A stretch of DNA of 64,000 nt from Lachnospiraceae bacterium UBA1721 (GTDB taxonomy: Bacteria; Bacillota; Clostridia; Lachnospirales; Lachnospiraceae), in the NCBI GenBank assembly GCA_002317155.1, contig DCIR01000057.1:34707-98706 (forward strand), given 5' to 3'. The stretch's first letter is position 1, and each line of letters opens with the position of its first letter. Both the position numbers and the translations under genes were made by a program. The notes beneath the pieces were generated by a model. It was not told where the DNA came from. It searched no databases and saw nothing but the letters and a program-made list of their open reading frames with translations. This document shows, in pieces, positions 35,997-45,235 of this stretch.

Positions 35997-37592
35997 ATGT
36001 CCGATATAGCATCAGAAATCAAAAGACGTCGTACTTTTGCAATTATAAGCCATCCCGATGCAGGTAAAACAACACTTACTGAGAAGTTCTTGCTCTATGG
36101 TGGAGCTATCAATCTTGCGGGATCCGTAAAAGGTAAGGCAACAGCAAGACATGCAGTTTCAGACTGGATGGAGATTGAGAAGGAAAGAGGTATTTCTGTT
36201 ACTTCATCTGTTTTACAGTTTGAATATGACGGATATTGCATCAATATTCTTGATACTCCCGGACACCAGGATTTCTCCGAAGATACATATCGTACTTTGA
36301 TGGCTGCAGACTCGGCAGTCATGGTTATCGATGCATCAAAGGGTGTAGAGGCTCAGACACGTAAGCTTTTCAAGGTATGTGTTATGAGACATATTCCTAT
36401 TTTTACGTTTATTAATAAGATGGACCGTGATGCAATGGATACCTTTGATCTTCTTGATGATATCGAGAAGGAACTGGGTATTTCTACCTGTCCTGTTAAC
36501 TGGCCTATTGGTTCAGGTAAAGGATTTAAGGGTGTATACGACAGAAATAAGCAGTGTGTAATATGTTATTCAGATACCGAGAAGGGTACTAAGGAAGGTG
36601 TGGCTACAGAGATTCCTGTTTCTGATGAAGCTCTTCTTAGAAGTACTATCGGTGATGAAGCTGCTGATAAGCTTTTTGAGGAACTTGAGCTGCTCGATGG
36701 AGCCGGCGCTGAATTTGATCTTGATGTTGTCCGCAAGGGTGACCTTACTCCTGTATGCTTCGGATCAGCTCTTACTAATTTTGGTGTAGAGATTTTCTTA
36801 AAGCATTTCCTTAATATGGCTACAGATCCGCTTCCCAGAATTGCGGAAGGCAAGGAGATTAATCCTCTTGAAGAGGACTTCAGTGCTTTTGTATTTAAGA
36901 TTCAGGCTAATATGAACAAGGCTCACAGGGACCGTGTAGCATTTATCAGAATCTGCTCAGGAAGATATGATGCACAGGCTGAAGTAAGACATGTTCAGGG
37001 CAATAAAGTAATGAGACTTTCACAGCCTCAGCAGATTATGGCTGATGAGAGAAAGATTTTGAGTGAAGCATATGCCGGAGATATTATCGGCGTATTTGAT
37101 CCGGGTATTTTTTCTATAGGTGATACTCTTTGTGCACCTAAGAAGAACTTTAAGTATGAAGGTATTCCTACATTTGCTCCTGAGCATTTTGCCAGAGTTC
37201 GCCAGCTTGATACCATGAAGCGTAAGCAGTTTGTCAAGGGTATCGAACAGATTGCGCAGGAAGGTGCTATTCAGATATTTCAGGAGTTTAATACAGGTCT
37301 GGAAGAGATTATCGTAGGTGTAGTAGGTATCCTGCAGTTTGATGTACTTAAATACAGACTTGAAAATGAGTACAATGTAGAAATCAGACTTGAGAATCTG
37401 CCTTATGAGCATATCAGATGGATTGAAAATCATCAGGACTTTGATGTAGCTAAGCTTCAGGGTACTTCTGATATGAAGAAGGTTAAGGATATGAAGGGTA
37501 ATCCGCTTCTTTTGTTTATCAATGCATGGAGCGTTGGTATGACAGTTGAGAGAAATAAGGGACTTATTCTTACCGAGTTTAGCAAGAATTAG
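35997..37592 (+). CDS. prfC: Peptide chain release factor 3
   Basis: Translational GTPase that recycles RF1 and RF2. 531 residues. G1 is ISHPDAGKTTL, G3 is DTPGHQDFSEDTYRTL (with the RF3-typical HQDF), and G4 is INKMDRDA. The KERGISVTSSV switch and the RF3-specific FVKGIEQIAQEGAIQIF are also present. AGAGG lies 15 bases before the ATG, rather distant. The gene stands alone between the AEC carrier and the Gls24-nusB operon. Confidence 0.97.
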   Translation: MSDIASEIKRRRTFAIISHPDAGKTTLTEKFLLYGGAINLAGSVKGKATARHAVSDWMEIEKERGISVTSSVLQFEYDGYCINILDTPGHQDFSEDTYRTLMAADSAVMVIDASKGVEAQTRKLFKVCVMRHIPIFTFINKMDRDAMDTFDLLDDIEKELGISTCPVNWPIGSGKGFKGVYDRNKQCVICYSDTEKGTKEGVATEIPVSDEALLRSTIGDEAADKLFEELELLDGAGAEFDLDVVRKGDLTPVCFGSALTNFGVEIFLKHFLNMATDPLPRIAEGKEINPLEEDFSAFVFKIQANMNKAHRDRVAFIRICSGRYDAQAEVRHVQGNKVMRLSQPQQIMADERKILSEAYAGDIIGVFDPGIFSIGDTLCAPKKNFKYEGIPTFAPEHFARVRQLDTMKRKQFVKGIEQIAQEGAIQIFQEFNTGLEEIIVGVVGILQFDVLKYRLENEYNVEIRLENLPYEHIRWIENHQDFDVAKLQGTSDMKKVKDMKGNPLLLFINAWSVGMTVERNKGLILTEFSKN

Positions 37593-37619
37593 GATTTTCT
37601 TAAGATAACGAAATACACT

Positions 37620-37647
37620 TTGGAAATATAGTTTTGTGTGGTATAAT
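37620..37647 (+). promoter_or_regulatory. Putative promoter of the Gls24-nusB-xse-isp operon
   Basis: TTGGAA (37620-37625), 16-base spacer, TATAAT (37642-37647) preceded by TGG as an extended -10. Confidence 0.55.
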
Positions 37648-37700
37648 AACTTTTGATTGCAGGTTCGATTTTACGGTCGGTTTGCAGGAAGGAGATTACA

Positions 37701-38111
37701 ATGGCAGCTAAGGATATTATTGATAAAGTAACTGATAAAGTAACAGGTTCTGATAAATCTTCAACAACTGTTACCATTTCATCAAATGGCGGAGAAATCT
37801 GCATCGCTGACGGTGTTGTTGCAATGATTGCAGCTCTTGCTGCTTCAGAGACTGAGGGCGTATGTGGTGTAGGTGATACATATACAAGCGAGATCATGAG
37901 TAAGGTTGGTATTCATGATAAGACTAAGGGAGTTAAGGTTGCTATCAATGATGGCATTATAAAGATTTCTATGCTTATCTCTATTAAGAACGGCAAGTCT
38001 ATTCCTTCTGTAGTTCAGAATGTACAGAATAAGGTTAAGGCATCTGTTGAGAATATGACCGGAATGACTGTTAAGACTGTAAATGTACGTGTTATTAGTG
38101 TAGAAATTTAA
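37701..38111 (+). CDS. Asp23/Gls24 family protein (YqhY-like)
   Basis: 136-residue envelope-stress-type protein. A charged N-terminus is followed by the Asp23 domain (GEICIADGVVAMIAALAASE, VKVAINDGIIKISMLISI, and VQNVQNKVKASVENMTGMTV). In B. subtilis the relative YqhY lies in front of nusB and is linked to acetyl-CoA carboxylase control, which fits the position here. The ATG at 37701 is chosen for its AAGGAG; the frame is open further upstream without a ribosome binding site. Confidence 0.92.
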   Translation: MAAKDIIDKVTDKVTGSDKSSTTVTISSNGGEICIADGVVAMIAALAASETEGVCGVGDTYTSEIMSKVGIHDKTKGVKVAINDGIIKISMLISIKNGKSIPSVVQNVQNKVKASVENMTGMTVKTVNVRVISVEI

Positions 38112-38125
38112 TTATTGGTGACTTT

Positions 38126-38545
38126 ATGAACAGACATGAATTAAGAGATCGTGTTTTTAAGCTTCTTTTCAGAATAGAGTTCAATTCAGAAGAGGATATG
38201 CAGGAACAGGTTCAGTTGTTCTGCACAGATGATGAATACGGAACTGTAGAAGAGAAAGATATTAATTATGTAACTGCTAAATATGAAGCAGTACTTGAAC
38301 GTATTGAAGAGATTGATAAGATTATCAATGACAATACCGAGGGATGGGATACTAAGCGTATGGGTAAGGTTGATGTAACAGTACTTCGCCTTGCTGTATA
38401 TGAGTTGTGCTTTGATGATGATATTCCCGCCGGAACTGCTATCAATGAAGCGGTAGAACTGGCTAAGACATATGGTCAGGATAATTCCGGTGCTTTTGTT
38501 AATGCTATTCTTACTAAGGTTAAGAAGGCGCAGGGAATCGCATAA
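38126..38545 (+). CDS. nusB: Transcription antitermination factor NusB
   Basis: 139-residue helical RNA-binding protein that works with NusE in rRNA antitermination. It opens with MNRHELRDRVFKLLFRIEF and contains VDVTVLRLAVYEL and the conserved PAGTAINEAVELAKTYG. It is separated from the Gls24-like gene by 14 bases. The folD gene found between nusB and xseA in B. subtilis is absent here. A hairpin follows. Confidence 0.95.
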   Translation: MNRHELRDRVFKLLFRIEFNSEEDMQEQVQLFCTDDEYGTVEEKDINYVTAKYEAVLERIEEIDKIINDNTEGWDTKRMGKVDVTVLRLAVYELCFDDDIPAGTAINEAVELAKTYGQDNSGAFVNAILTKVKKAQGIA

Positions 38546-38578
38546 ATTATTTTATTTAATTGGTTATTGTATGATTTG

Positions 38579-38606
38579 AGCAGTACCTCAGGGTACTGCT
38601 TGTTTG
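38579..38606 (+). terminator. Hairpin between nusB and xseA (weak terminator or attenuator)
   Basis: AGCAGTACC (38579-38587) pairs perfectly with GGTACTGCT (38592-38600) over the loop TCAG, followed by TGTTTG. The weak U tract suggests partial read-through into xseA, whose ATG lies ten bases after the stem. Confidence 0.6.
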
Positions 38607-38610
38607 ATAT

Positions 38611-39819
38611 ATGATGCAGAAAAATGTTTATTCGGTAGAACAACTTAATAAATATATAAAGAATATGTTTACGCAGGATTACTTGCTAAGATCCTTACAG
38701 GTTAAGGGTGAGGTGAGTAATTGTAAGTATCATCCTACGGGGCATATTTATTTCACCTTAAAAGAAGGTGGAAGCGCCATTAAATGTGTAATGTTTGCCG
38801 GAAAACGAAACAGAGGGCTTGGATTTACTCTGACAGATGGCCAGCAGGTAATTATCACGGGCTGCGTTGATGTTTATCTTGATGGAGGTCAGTATCAGCT
38901 GTACGCTGATAAAATTGAACTCGATGGCCTGGGTGCATTATACGAGAAGTATGAGCAGTTAAAGAGAGAGCTTGAAGAGGAAGGAATGTTTGCTTCCGAA
39001 TACAAGCGGGCACTTCCTAAAAATGCTCAAAGAATCGGTATAGCAACTGCAAGCAGCGGTGCAGCTGTACGAGATATAATTAACGTTGCTAAACGAAGAA
39101 ATCCTTATATAGAGCTGATATTGTATCCGACACCGGTTCAGGGATCTGAGGCTGCTCCGGGAATTGTAAAAGCTATTAAAGCATTAGATGATTATGGTGT
39201 TGATGTCATTATCGTTGGAAGAGGCGGTGGATCGATAGAAGATCTCTGGGCGTTTAATGAGCGAATTGTAGCGCAGGCTATTTTTGATAGCAATACACCG
39301 ATTATATCGGCTGTAGGTCATGAGGTTGATTTTACAATAGCTGATTTTGTCGCGGATAAACGTGCGGCAACACCTTCGGCTGCTGCGGAGATAGCGGTCA
39401 GGGAATTAAGAGAAATCGATGATCTGATTGAGGATAAAAAACATAGACTCGACAGCGAAATGTTTGAAATTATCAGACAATACAGAACTGAGACTGAATA
39501 CCGTAAGCGTCAGTTGTTATTGCTTTCACCGCAGTCAAAGGTAAAAACATTCAGAGAACGTATTGTTAATTATGCGGACAGGTTTGACAGACATTTTGAT
39601 AATATACTGGTAAAGAGAAAAAATCGTCTTGCGATTACCGCATCGAAGCTGGATGGCTTATCACCGCTCAAAAGGCTTGAAAGTGGTTTCGCTTATCTGG
39701 CTGATGATAATGGAAAAAGAGTTAAAAGCGTCGAACAGGTTGCTGTTGATGACAGTATTGATATAACACTTAATGATGGACGTATTGAGGCAGTTGTAAC
39801 CGGTGTGGTTCGAAGCTGA
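38611..39819 (+). CDS. xseA: Exonuclease VII large subunit
   Basis: Single-strand exonuclease subunit of 402 residues. It starts with the OB-fold domain (SVEQLNKYIKNMF, GEVSNCKYHPTGHIYFTLK). The catalytic domain has IIVGRGGGSIEDLWAFNE, ISAVGHEVDFTIADFVAD and RAATPSAAAE. The C-terminal part is a coiled coil that binds XseB. No ribosome binding site is seen before the ATG at 38611 (or 38614), only the hairpin above. The small subunit follows. Confidence 0.96.
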   Translation: MMQKNVYSVEQLNKYIKNMFTQDYLLRSLQVKGEVSNCKYHPTGHIYFTLKEGGSAIKCVMFAGKRNRGLGFTLTDGQQVIITGCVDVYLDGGQYQLYADKIELDGLGALYEKYEQLKRELEEEGMFASEYKRALPKNAQRIGIATASSGAAVRDIINVAKRRNPYIELILYPTPVQGSEAAPGIVKAIKALDDYGVDVIIVGRGGGSIEDLWAFNERIVAQAIFDSNTPIISAVGHEVDFTIADFVADKRAATPSAAAEIAVRELREIDDLIEDKKHRLDSEMFEIIRQYRTETEYRKRQLLLLSPQSKVKTFRERIVNYADRFDRHFDNILVKRKNRLAITASKLDGLSPLKRLESGFAYLADDNGKRVKSVEQVAVDDSIDITLNDGRIEAVVTGVVRS

Positions 39820-39840
39820 TGCTATTTTGAGAGTAAATAT

Positions 39841-40068
39841 ATGAGTAAAAATGCGACTGAAAATAATGAAATGAATCTTGAAGAAAGATTGGATGTTCTT
39901 GATAAGATAATTGAACAGCTTGAGAGCGATGAGATATCACTGGATGATGCTTTTGAAAAGTATAGTGAAGGAATCAAGCTTGTTAAGGAATGTAATGAGT
40001 CTATCGACAGGGTTGAAAAGAAGGTTCAGCTTTTGATGGATAATGGTGAAACTGAGGATTTTGAGTGA
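39841..40068 (+). CDS. xseB: Exonuclease VII small subunit
   Basis: 75 residues. The core (LEERLDVLDKIIEQLES, SLDDAFEKYSEGIKLVKEC and VQLL) is the standard XseB helical hairpin that wraps around the XseA coiled coil. The stop codon overlaps the ATG of the prenyl transferase gene by one base, so translation is coupled. Confidence 0.95.
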   Translation: MSKNATENNEMNLEERLDVLDKIIEQLESDEISLDDAFEKYSEGIKLVKECNESIDRVEKKVQLLMDNGETEDFE

Positions 40069-41003
40069 TGGATGCAGCATGTTTTAAGAATGAATTGGAC
40101 AAGCGCGTTGAGTATATTGAGAATGTGATTGGCGGATATCTCCCGGAAGAAAAGGGTAATGCTTCCAAGGTGTTTGCTGCAATGAATTATTCTGTACTTG
40201 CGGGCGGAAAACGTCTTAGACCGATGCTGGTATTGGAAACCTACAGGATGTTTGCCGGTGAAGGTTTCCCGATCGTTCCTGATGCAGTTACTGCAGCAAT
40301 GGCAGCAATTGAATGTGTTCATACTTATTCACTTGTTCATGATGATCTACCGGCCATGGATAATGACGAATACAGAAGAGGCAGACTCACAACCTGGAAG
40401 GTATACGGAGATGCAATCGGTATCCTTGCCGGTGATGGATTACTTAATTATGCATTTGAGATATTAAATGAGGCTGCTGTAAAAGAATTTGAAAAAAATG
40501 ACGCGGTCATGGCTCAGAGACTTATCAGAGCTGCTGCCTGCCTGTCTAAAAAGGCCGGAAGCTTTGGAATGATCGGTGGTCAGACTGCAGATTTGGAAGC
40601 AGAGGGTAAAGGCAACTCGGTTAAACTTGACGAGCTTATGTTTATTCACGAACATAAGACTGCATGTCTGATACAGGCCGCACTCATGATGGGTGCTATT
40701 TTAGGCGGTGCTGATGATGATCAGTTAAATGCTATGGAGCGTTGCGGATATAATGTCGGTATAGCATTCCAAATACAGGATGATATACTTGATATCATCG
40801 GAAATACAGAAGAATTAGGTAAAAAGGTTGGAAGTGACGCAGCAAACGATAAGGTTACTTATGTGACGCTTAAGGGACTGGAACAGTCTAAGGCTGATGT
40901 TGAACTACTCAGTAATGAAGCCGAAGCTATTCTTGCAGGAATAGAAGGTGACCATGAGTTTTTGGACGCCCTGGTATTATCACTTGTGACCCGGAGAAAA
41001 TAA
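40068..41003 (+). CDS. ispA: Polyprenyl synthetase, farnesyl/geranyl diphosphate synthase type
   Basis: Condenses IPP with allylic diphosphates to C10/C15 prenyl diphosphates. 311 residues. GGKRLRPML near the start binds IPP, the first aspartate-rich motif is HDDLPAMDNDEYRRG and the second is FQIQDDILDIIG. Length and the residues around the first Asp motif suggest a short-chain product. The ATG at 40068 overlaps the xseB stop; the GTG one codon upstream is less likely. dxs follows after two bases. Confidence 0.94.
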   Translation: MDAACFKNELDKRVEYIENVIGGYLPEEKGNASKVFAAMNYSVLAGGKRLRPMLVLETYRMFAGEGFPIVPDAVTAAMAAIECVHTYSLVHDDLPAMDNDEYRRGRLTTWKVYGDAIGILAGDGLLNYAFEILNEAAVKEFEKNDAVMAQRLIRAAACLSKKAGSFGMIGGQTADLEAEGKGNSVKLDELMFIHEHKTACLIQAALMMGAILGGADDDQLNAMERCGYNVGIAFQIQDDILDIIGNTEELGKKVGSDAANDKVTYVTLKGLEQSKADVELLSNEAEAILAGIEGDHEFLDALVLSLVTRRK

Positions 41004-41005
41004 GT

Positions 41006-42865
41006 ATGTATTTAGAGAAGATTGAAAAAGCAGGAGATATTAAGAAGATTAAGCCTGAACATTATGATCAGCTTGCTTCTGAAATCAGAGATTTTTTAAT
41101 AGAAAAGATAAGTGTAACCGGCGGACATTTGGCATCTAATCTGGGAAGTGTAGAGCTTACAATGGCGCTGCATCTTGAACTGGACTTGAAAAAGGACAAG
41201 ATTGTATGGGATGTAGGGCATCAGGCATATACACATAAGGTTTTGACCGGACGTAAGAAGGGCTTTGATACACTCAGACAGTACGGTGGTATGAGCGGAT
41301 TCCCTAAGAGAAGAGAAAGCGAATGTGACAGCTTTGATACAGGACACAGCTCGACCTCTATATCAGCTGCTTTGGGAATGGCTAAGGCTAGAGATGTATT
41401 GGGTCAGAATAATACGGTTGTAGCGGTAATCGGTGACGGTGCACTTACAGGCGGAATGGCTTTTGAAGCACTCAATAATGCCGGAAAGTGTGATTCTAAT
41501 CTTATTATAATTCTGAATGATAATAAAATGTCGATTGCGGAAAATGTCGGAGGTATCCCTAAATACCTTACCAATATCCGTACTTCTGAAGGATATCTTG
41601 ACTTAAAGGATGACATTTATTATAAGATTTCAGGTACAAAGCGCGGTAATACTATCGTTAATTCAATAAGAAGAGCTAAGAACAGCTTTAAGTCATTAAT
41701 GAGCCCCGGTATGTTATTCGAAGAGATGGGTATTGTATATCTTGGACCTGTTGATGGCCATAATATCATGGATATGCGTAAAGCTATCAAGGAGGCCAAG
41801 AGGCTTAAGAGAGCTGTAATGATCCATGTCGTTACAGAAAAAGGGCGTGGTTATTCACCGGCTGTAAAGCATCCGGCAAGATTCCACGGAACTGATCCTT
41901 TTGATATAGAGACAGGACTTCCTAAGAATTCATCTAGTGTATCGTGGACGGATATTTTCTCTACGGTTATGTTAAAGCTTGCCAAGAGGGATGAAAGAAT
42001 CTGTGCTGTAACCGCAGCTATGCCTGATGGTACAGGCCTTAAGCGTTTTTCAAATATTTATCCGGAGAGACTGTTTGATGTAGGTATCGCTGAAGAACAT
42101 GCAGTTACATTTGCGGCGGGACTTGCTACTGGTGGATTAAAGCCTGTTGTGGCTATATATTCCTCATTCCTTCAGAGGGCATATGATCAGATATTACATG
42201 ACGTATGTATTCAGAACCTTCCGGTAGTATTTGCTGTTGACAGAGCAGGACTTGTCGGAAAAGATGGTGAGACACATCAGGGTATATTTGATTTGTCATA
42301 TCTTTCCTGCATGCCCAATATGATAGTATGTGCTCCTAAGAATAAGTGGGAGTTTTCTGATATGCTCAAATATGCGACTTCAAATAATTGTCCAATTGCT
42401 ATCAGGTATCCCAGAGGCCCTGTATATGAGGGACTTGAAGAATTCAGAGCAGATATTGAGACCGGAGTGTCAGAGTGGATATACAGAGAAGCTGATATAG
42501 CTATTTTTGCTGTGGGAAGCATGGTAAGAGTGGCAGAAAATGCGAGAAATATACTCAAAGACAAAGGCTATAATGTTAGTCTTATAAATGCGAGATTTGT
42601 TAAGCCGATAGATGAGGAAGCTATTCTGGAAGCTTCGAGAGCACATAAGCTTATCGTTACTATTGAGGAAAATGTCAGATCGGGTGGATATGGTGAGAAG
42701 GTTCTCGACTATATGTCACGTGAGAAACTTGACGCTGAATGCATGATTTTAAGTCTTCCCGATAAGTTTATCGAGCATGGTTCGGTAGATGAGCTTATGA
42801 AGATTTACGGTCTTGATGCAGAATCAATTGCAGATAGTATCGCCAAGGCTTTTGAATCTAAATAA
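41006..42865 (+). CDS. dxs: 1-deoxy-D-xylulose-5-phosphate synthase
   Basis: Thiamine-diphosphate enzyme that starts the MEP isoprenoid pathway from pyruvate and glyceraldehyde-3-phosphate. 619 residues. The N-terminal ThDP domain has GHLASNLGSVELTMALH, the ThDP/Mg motif GDGALTGGMAFEALNNAG and LNDNKMSIAENVGG. The transketolase-like central domain has FDVGIAEEHAVTFAAGLA and DRAGLVGKDGETHQG. The C-terminal domain has VRSGGYGEKV. GGAG lies before the ATG. ispF of the same pathway is 18 kb away. Confidence 0.97.
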   Translation: MYLEKIEKAGDIKKIKPEHYDQLASEIRDFLIEKISVTGGHLASNLGSVELTMALHLELDLKKDKIVWDVGHQAYTHKVLTGRKKGFDTLRQYGGMSGFPKRRESECDSFDTGHSSTSISAALGMAKARDVLGQNNTVVAVIGDGALTGGMAFEALNNAGKCDSNLIIILNDNKMSIAENVGGIPKYLTNIRTSEGYLDLKDDIYYKISGTKRGNTIVNSIRRAKNSFKSLMSPGMLFEEMGIVYLGPVDGHNIMDMRKAIKEAKRLKRAVMIHVVTEKGRGYSPAVKHPARFHGTDPFDIETGLPKNSSSVSWTDIFSTVMLKLAKRDERICAVTAAMPDGTGLKRFSNIYPERLFDVGIAEEHAVTFAAGLATGGLKPVVAIYSSFLQRAYDQILHDVCIQNLPVVFAVDRAGLVGKDGETHQGIFDLSYLSCMPNMIVCAPKNKWEFSDMLKYATSNNCPIAIRYPRGPVYEGLEEFRADIETGVSEWIYREADIAIFAVGSMVRVAENARNILKDKGYNVSLINARFVKPIDEEAILEASRAHKLIVTIEENVRSGGYGEKVLDYMSREKLDAECMILSLPDKFIEHGSVDELMKIYGLDAESIADSIAKAFESK

Positions 42866-42900
42866 TTAATCTTGGGCATAAAGTTGATTCGGAGACGGAT

Positions 42901-43785
42901 ATGAAAGAAAGACTTGATGTACTGCTTGTAAAGGATGGATATGCGCCTTCAAGAGAGAAGGCAAAGGCCATAATAATGTCCGGTAATGTGTATGTTAACG
43001 GACAAAAAGAAGACAAGGCAGGTACCTTTTTTGATGAATCAAAAATTAAATCGTTAGAGGTAAGAGGCGCTACACCCAAGTATGTGAGCCGTGGAGGCTT
43101 GAAGCTTGAAAAGGCAATGGAAATCTGGGGATTTTTGCTCGATGATTGCGTATGCATGGATATAGGAGCATCAACCGGAGGATTTACCGATTGTATGCTT
43201 CAAAAGGGTGCTTCCAAAGTATATTCGGTAGATGTAGGCCATGGACAGCTGGCGTGGAAGCTTAGAAATGATCCTAAAGTAGTTGTTATGGAACAGACTA
43301 ACTTTAGATTCATGAAGCCTGAAGATATTGAAGACGCATTGGATTTTGCCAGTGTGGATGTATCCTTCATATCATTGACCAAGATACTTATTCCTGCTCG
43401 CAATCTTTTGAAAGAAGGCGGACAGATGGTATGTCTTATCAAGCCGCAGTTTGAGGCCGGCCGTGAGAAGGTTGGAAAAAATGGTGTTGTCCGTGAACCT
43501 GAGACTCATCGTGAGGTTATTTCTAAGATCACAACCTATGCAGATATGATTGGATTTGATGTTAAGGCTATTGATTTTTCACCTATCAAGGGGCCTGAAG
43601 GAAATATTGAGTATCTGATGCACATTGTAAAAAGAAATGACATTACGGATGATGTTGTTTCTATGACAGAAGGCGATGCGGAAGATAAACTCGCCGGACT
43701 CCTCGCGAATGGAGATGGCCTTGCTTTTGAAGATGAATTCAAGGCATTGATTGATGGAATAGTATCTCAGTCACATGAATTATGA
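42901..43785 (+). CDS. tlyA: TlyA-family rRNA 2'-O-methyltransferase / hemolysin A homologue
   Basis: 294 residues. An N-terminal S4 RNA-binding domain (RLDVLLVKDGYAPSREKAKA, with VYVNGQ) is joined to an FtsJ-like SAM domain (MDIGASTGGFTDCMLQKGAS, VDVSFISLTKIL, LIKPQFEAGREKVGKNGVV). TlyA of mycobacteria methylates 16S and 23S rRNA; the Firmicute relative YqxC has the same gene order after dxs. GGAG precedes the ATG. Confidence 0.94.
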   Translation: MKERLDVLLVKDGYAPSREKAKAIIMSGNVYVNGQKEDKAGTFFDESKIKSLEVRGATPKYVSRGGLKLEKAMEIWGFLLDDCVCMDIGASTGGFTDCMLQKGASKVYSVDVGHGQLAWKLRNDPKVVVMEQTNFRFMKPEDIEDALDFASVDVSFISLTKILIPARNLLKEGGQMVCLIKPQFEAGREKVGKNGVVREPETHREVISKITTYADMIGFDVKAIDFSPIKGPEGNIEYLMHIVKRNDITDDVVSMTEGDAEDKLAGLLANGDGLAFEDEFKALIDGIVSQSHEL

Positions 43786-43807
43786 TTGACCTATGAGGGT
43801 ATAGGGA

Positions 43808-44662
43808 ATGAATAAGTTTGTTATTTATACAAATCCATATAAAGATATAGATGATGTCGTTACCAATAAGGTTAAGGATTATTTGTGTAAAAAGGGCGCA
43901 AGTGTATGCGAAAGTGATCAGACCGATGCTATGACACTTGTACTCGGCGGTGATGGAACCATGCTTCAGGCGATTCGAGAGCTGCCATCAGACGGTCCTT
44001 ATATCGGAGTTAATCTGGGTAATCTTGGATTCCTTACTGAGATTGAGCGCGACAACATCGAGACTTCTCTTGACAGATTGATTGAAGATGATTTTGTACT
44101 GGAAAAGCGAATGCTGCTTGAAGGTAAGGTCAATATTAATACTAAGTGTGATGCTGATGTTGATGCTATAAATACAGCAGATACAGATCAGAATGCAGAT
44201 AAAAAAGCGATTTGGGCATTTAATGATGTGGTTTTAACCAGATGTGGAAGCCTCAAGATTTTAAGCTTTGAAATCTATGTTAACGGTCGTTTTCTTCATG
44301 AGTATTTGGCAGATGGCATTATTCTTTCTACACCGACAGGTTCTACAGGATATAATTTGTCGGCAGGTGGTCCTCTGGCAAGTCCTGCATCAGAACTTAT
44401 AATGCTTACACCTATTTGTCCTCATTCTCTTAATCAGAGAAGTATTATCCTATCCGGAGATGATGTGGTAGAGATTAAAATCCCTCTCTCTAAGGATAAT
44501 CATGAACAGGAGATGGAGGTAAGCTTTGATGGAAGCAACCGTCAGATTGTTCACACCGGTGACAGTATAGTTGTCGGACGTTCTAACAGATATATCACTA
44601 TTGCTCGCTTGGGCAAAGACAGCTTTCTAGATGTTCTTAACAGAAAGATGAGTGAGAAATAA
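43808..44662 (+). CDS. nadK: NAD kinase
   Basis: Phosphorylates NAD to NADP. 284 residues. The GGDGTM motif with its catalytic Asp is in LVLGGDGTMLQAIRE; NLGNLGFLTEIE and the nucleotide-binding STPTGSTGYNLSAGGPLASP are also present. An Asp/Ala/Asn-rich insertion of about 20 residues (near residues 115-135) interrupts the region before the AFNDVVLTR segment; it is probably a surface loop. AGGG precedes the ATG, and argR begins on its stop codon. Confidence 0.95.
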   Translation: MNKFVIYTNPYKDIDDVVTNKVKDYLCKKGASVCESDQTDAMTLVLGGDGTMLQAIRELPSDGPYIGVNLGNLGFLTEIERDNIETSLDRLIEDDFVLEKRMLLEGKVNINTKCDADVDAINTADTDQNADKKAIWAFNDVVLTRCGSLKILSFEIYVNGRFLHEYLADGIILSTPTGSTGYNLSAGGPLASPASELIMLTPICPHSLNQRSIILSGDDVVEIKIPLSKDNHEQEMEVSFDGSNRQIVHTGDSIVVGRSNRYITIARLGKDSFLDVLNRKMSEK

Positions 44663-45114
44663 TGAAAACAGTAAGACAGAAGAAGATACTTGAATTAATA
44701 GAGAAAAATAATATCGGTACTCAGGAAGAAATGGCCAGTATGCTGTGCAGAAGCGGTTTTGACGTTACTCAGGCAACTGTATCAAGAGATATAAGGGAAC
44801 TTGGTTTGTCAAAGGTACCCGGACCTAACGGAGTACCTCATTATATTCTGATTACACATACTCAGACTGACTTGGGCGACAAGTATATTCGTGTGCTCAA
44901 GGACGGTTATATCGGAATGGAAATGGCTCAGAATATTCTAGTAGTCAAGACCGTATCCGGTATGGCTATGGCTGTTGCGGCAGCGCTGGATGCATTGCAT
45001 TTTTCAGAAGTAGTCGGATGTATTGCGGGTGATGATACTATTTTTGTCGCTGTCAGAACTGTGCCCGAGACCAGGGCATTGATGGAAAAAATCAGAGGTA
45101 TGATAAATCTTTGA
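44662..45114 (+). CDS. argR: Arginine repressor (ArgR/AhrC)
   Basis: 150-residue regulator of arginine metabolism. The N-terminal winged helix contains FDVTQATVSRDIRELGL, the ArgR signature. The C-terminal oligomerisation and arginine-binding domain contains VVKTVSGMAMAVAAALDAL and the acidic pair in IAGDDTIFVAVR. It overlaps the nadK stop (TAATG). No arginine biosynthesis genes are in the window. Its place before recN matches B. subtilis ahrC-recN. Confidence 0.95.
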   Translation: MKTVRQKKILELIEKNNIGTQEEMASMLCRSGFDVTQATVSRDIRELGLSKVPGPNGVPHYILITHTQTDLGDKYIRVLKDGYIGMEMAQNILVVKTVSGMAMAVAAALDALHFSEVVGCIAGDDTIFVAVRTVPETRALMEKIRGMINL

Positions 45115-45122
45115 TATAAGCA

Positions 45123-45207
45123 GATATTGGTTTCACATGACCATATCTTCTCCGAGAAAAGCGGAGAACAGAATAACCGTATCCTTGGGCAGGATATAAT
45201 CGGTTAT
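45123..45207 (+). promoter_or_regulatory. Three consecutive hairpins in the argR-recN gap
   Basis: GATAT-GGT/ACC-ATATC (45123-45147), TTCTCCG/CGGAGAA (45148-45168) and ATAACCG-TATCC/GGATA-CGGTTAT (45173-45207) follow each other directly. None has a T run, so they look like a structured leader or RNA-processing region ahead of recN rather than terminators. Confidence 0.55.
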
Positions 45208-45235
45208 CTACGAAGAAGGCATAGAAGGAGATACT

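Noticed and set aside
37667..37700. Twin GCAGG motifs before the Gls24-like gene as an operator
   Set aside because: One copy is part of the ribosome binding site context; the spacing and match are not convincing.
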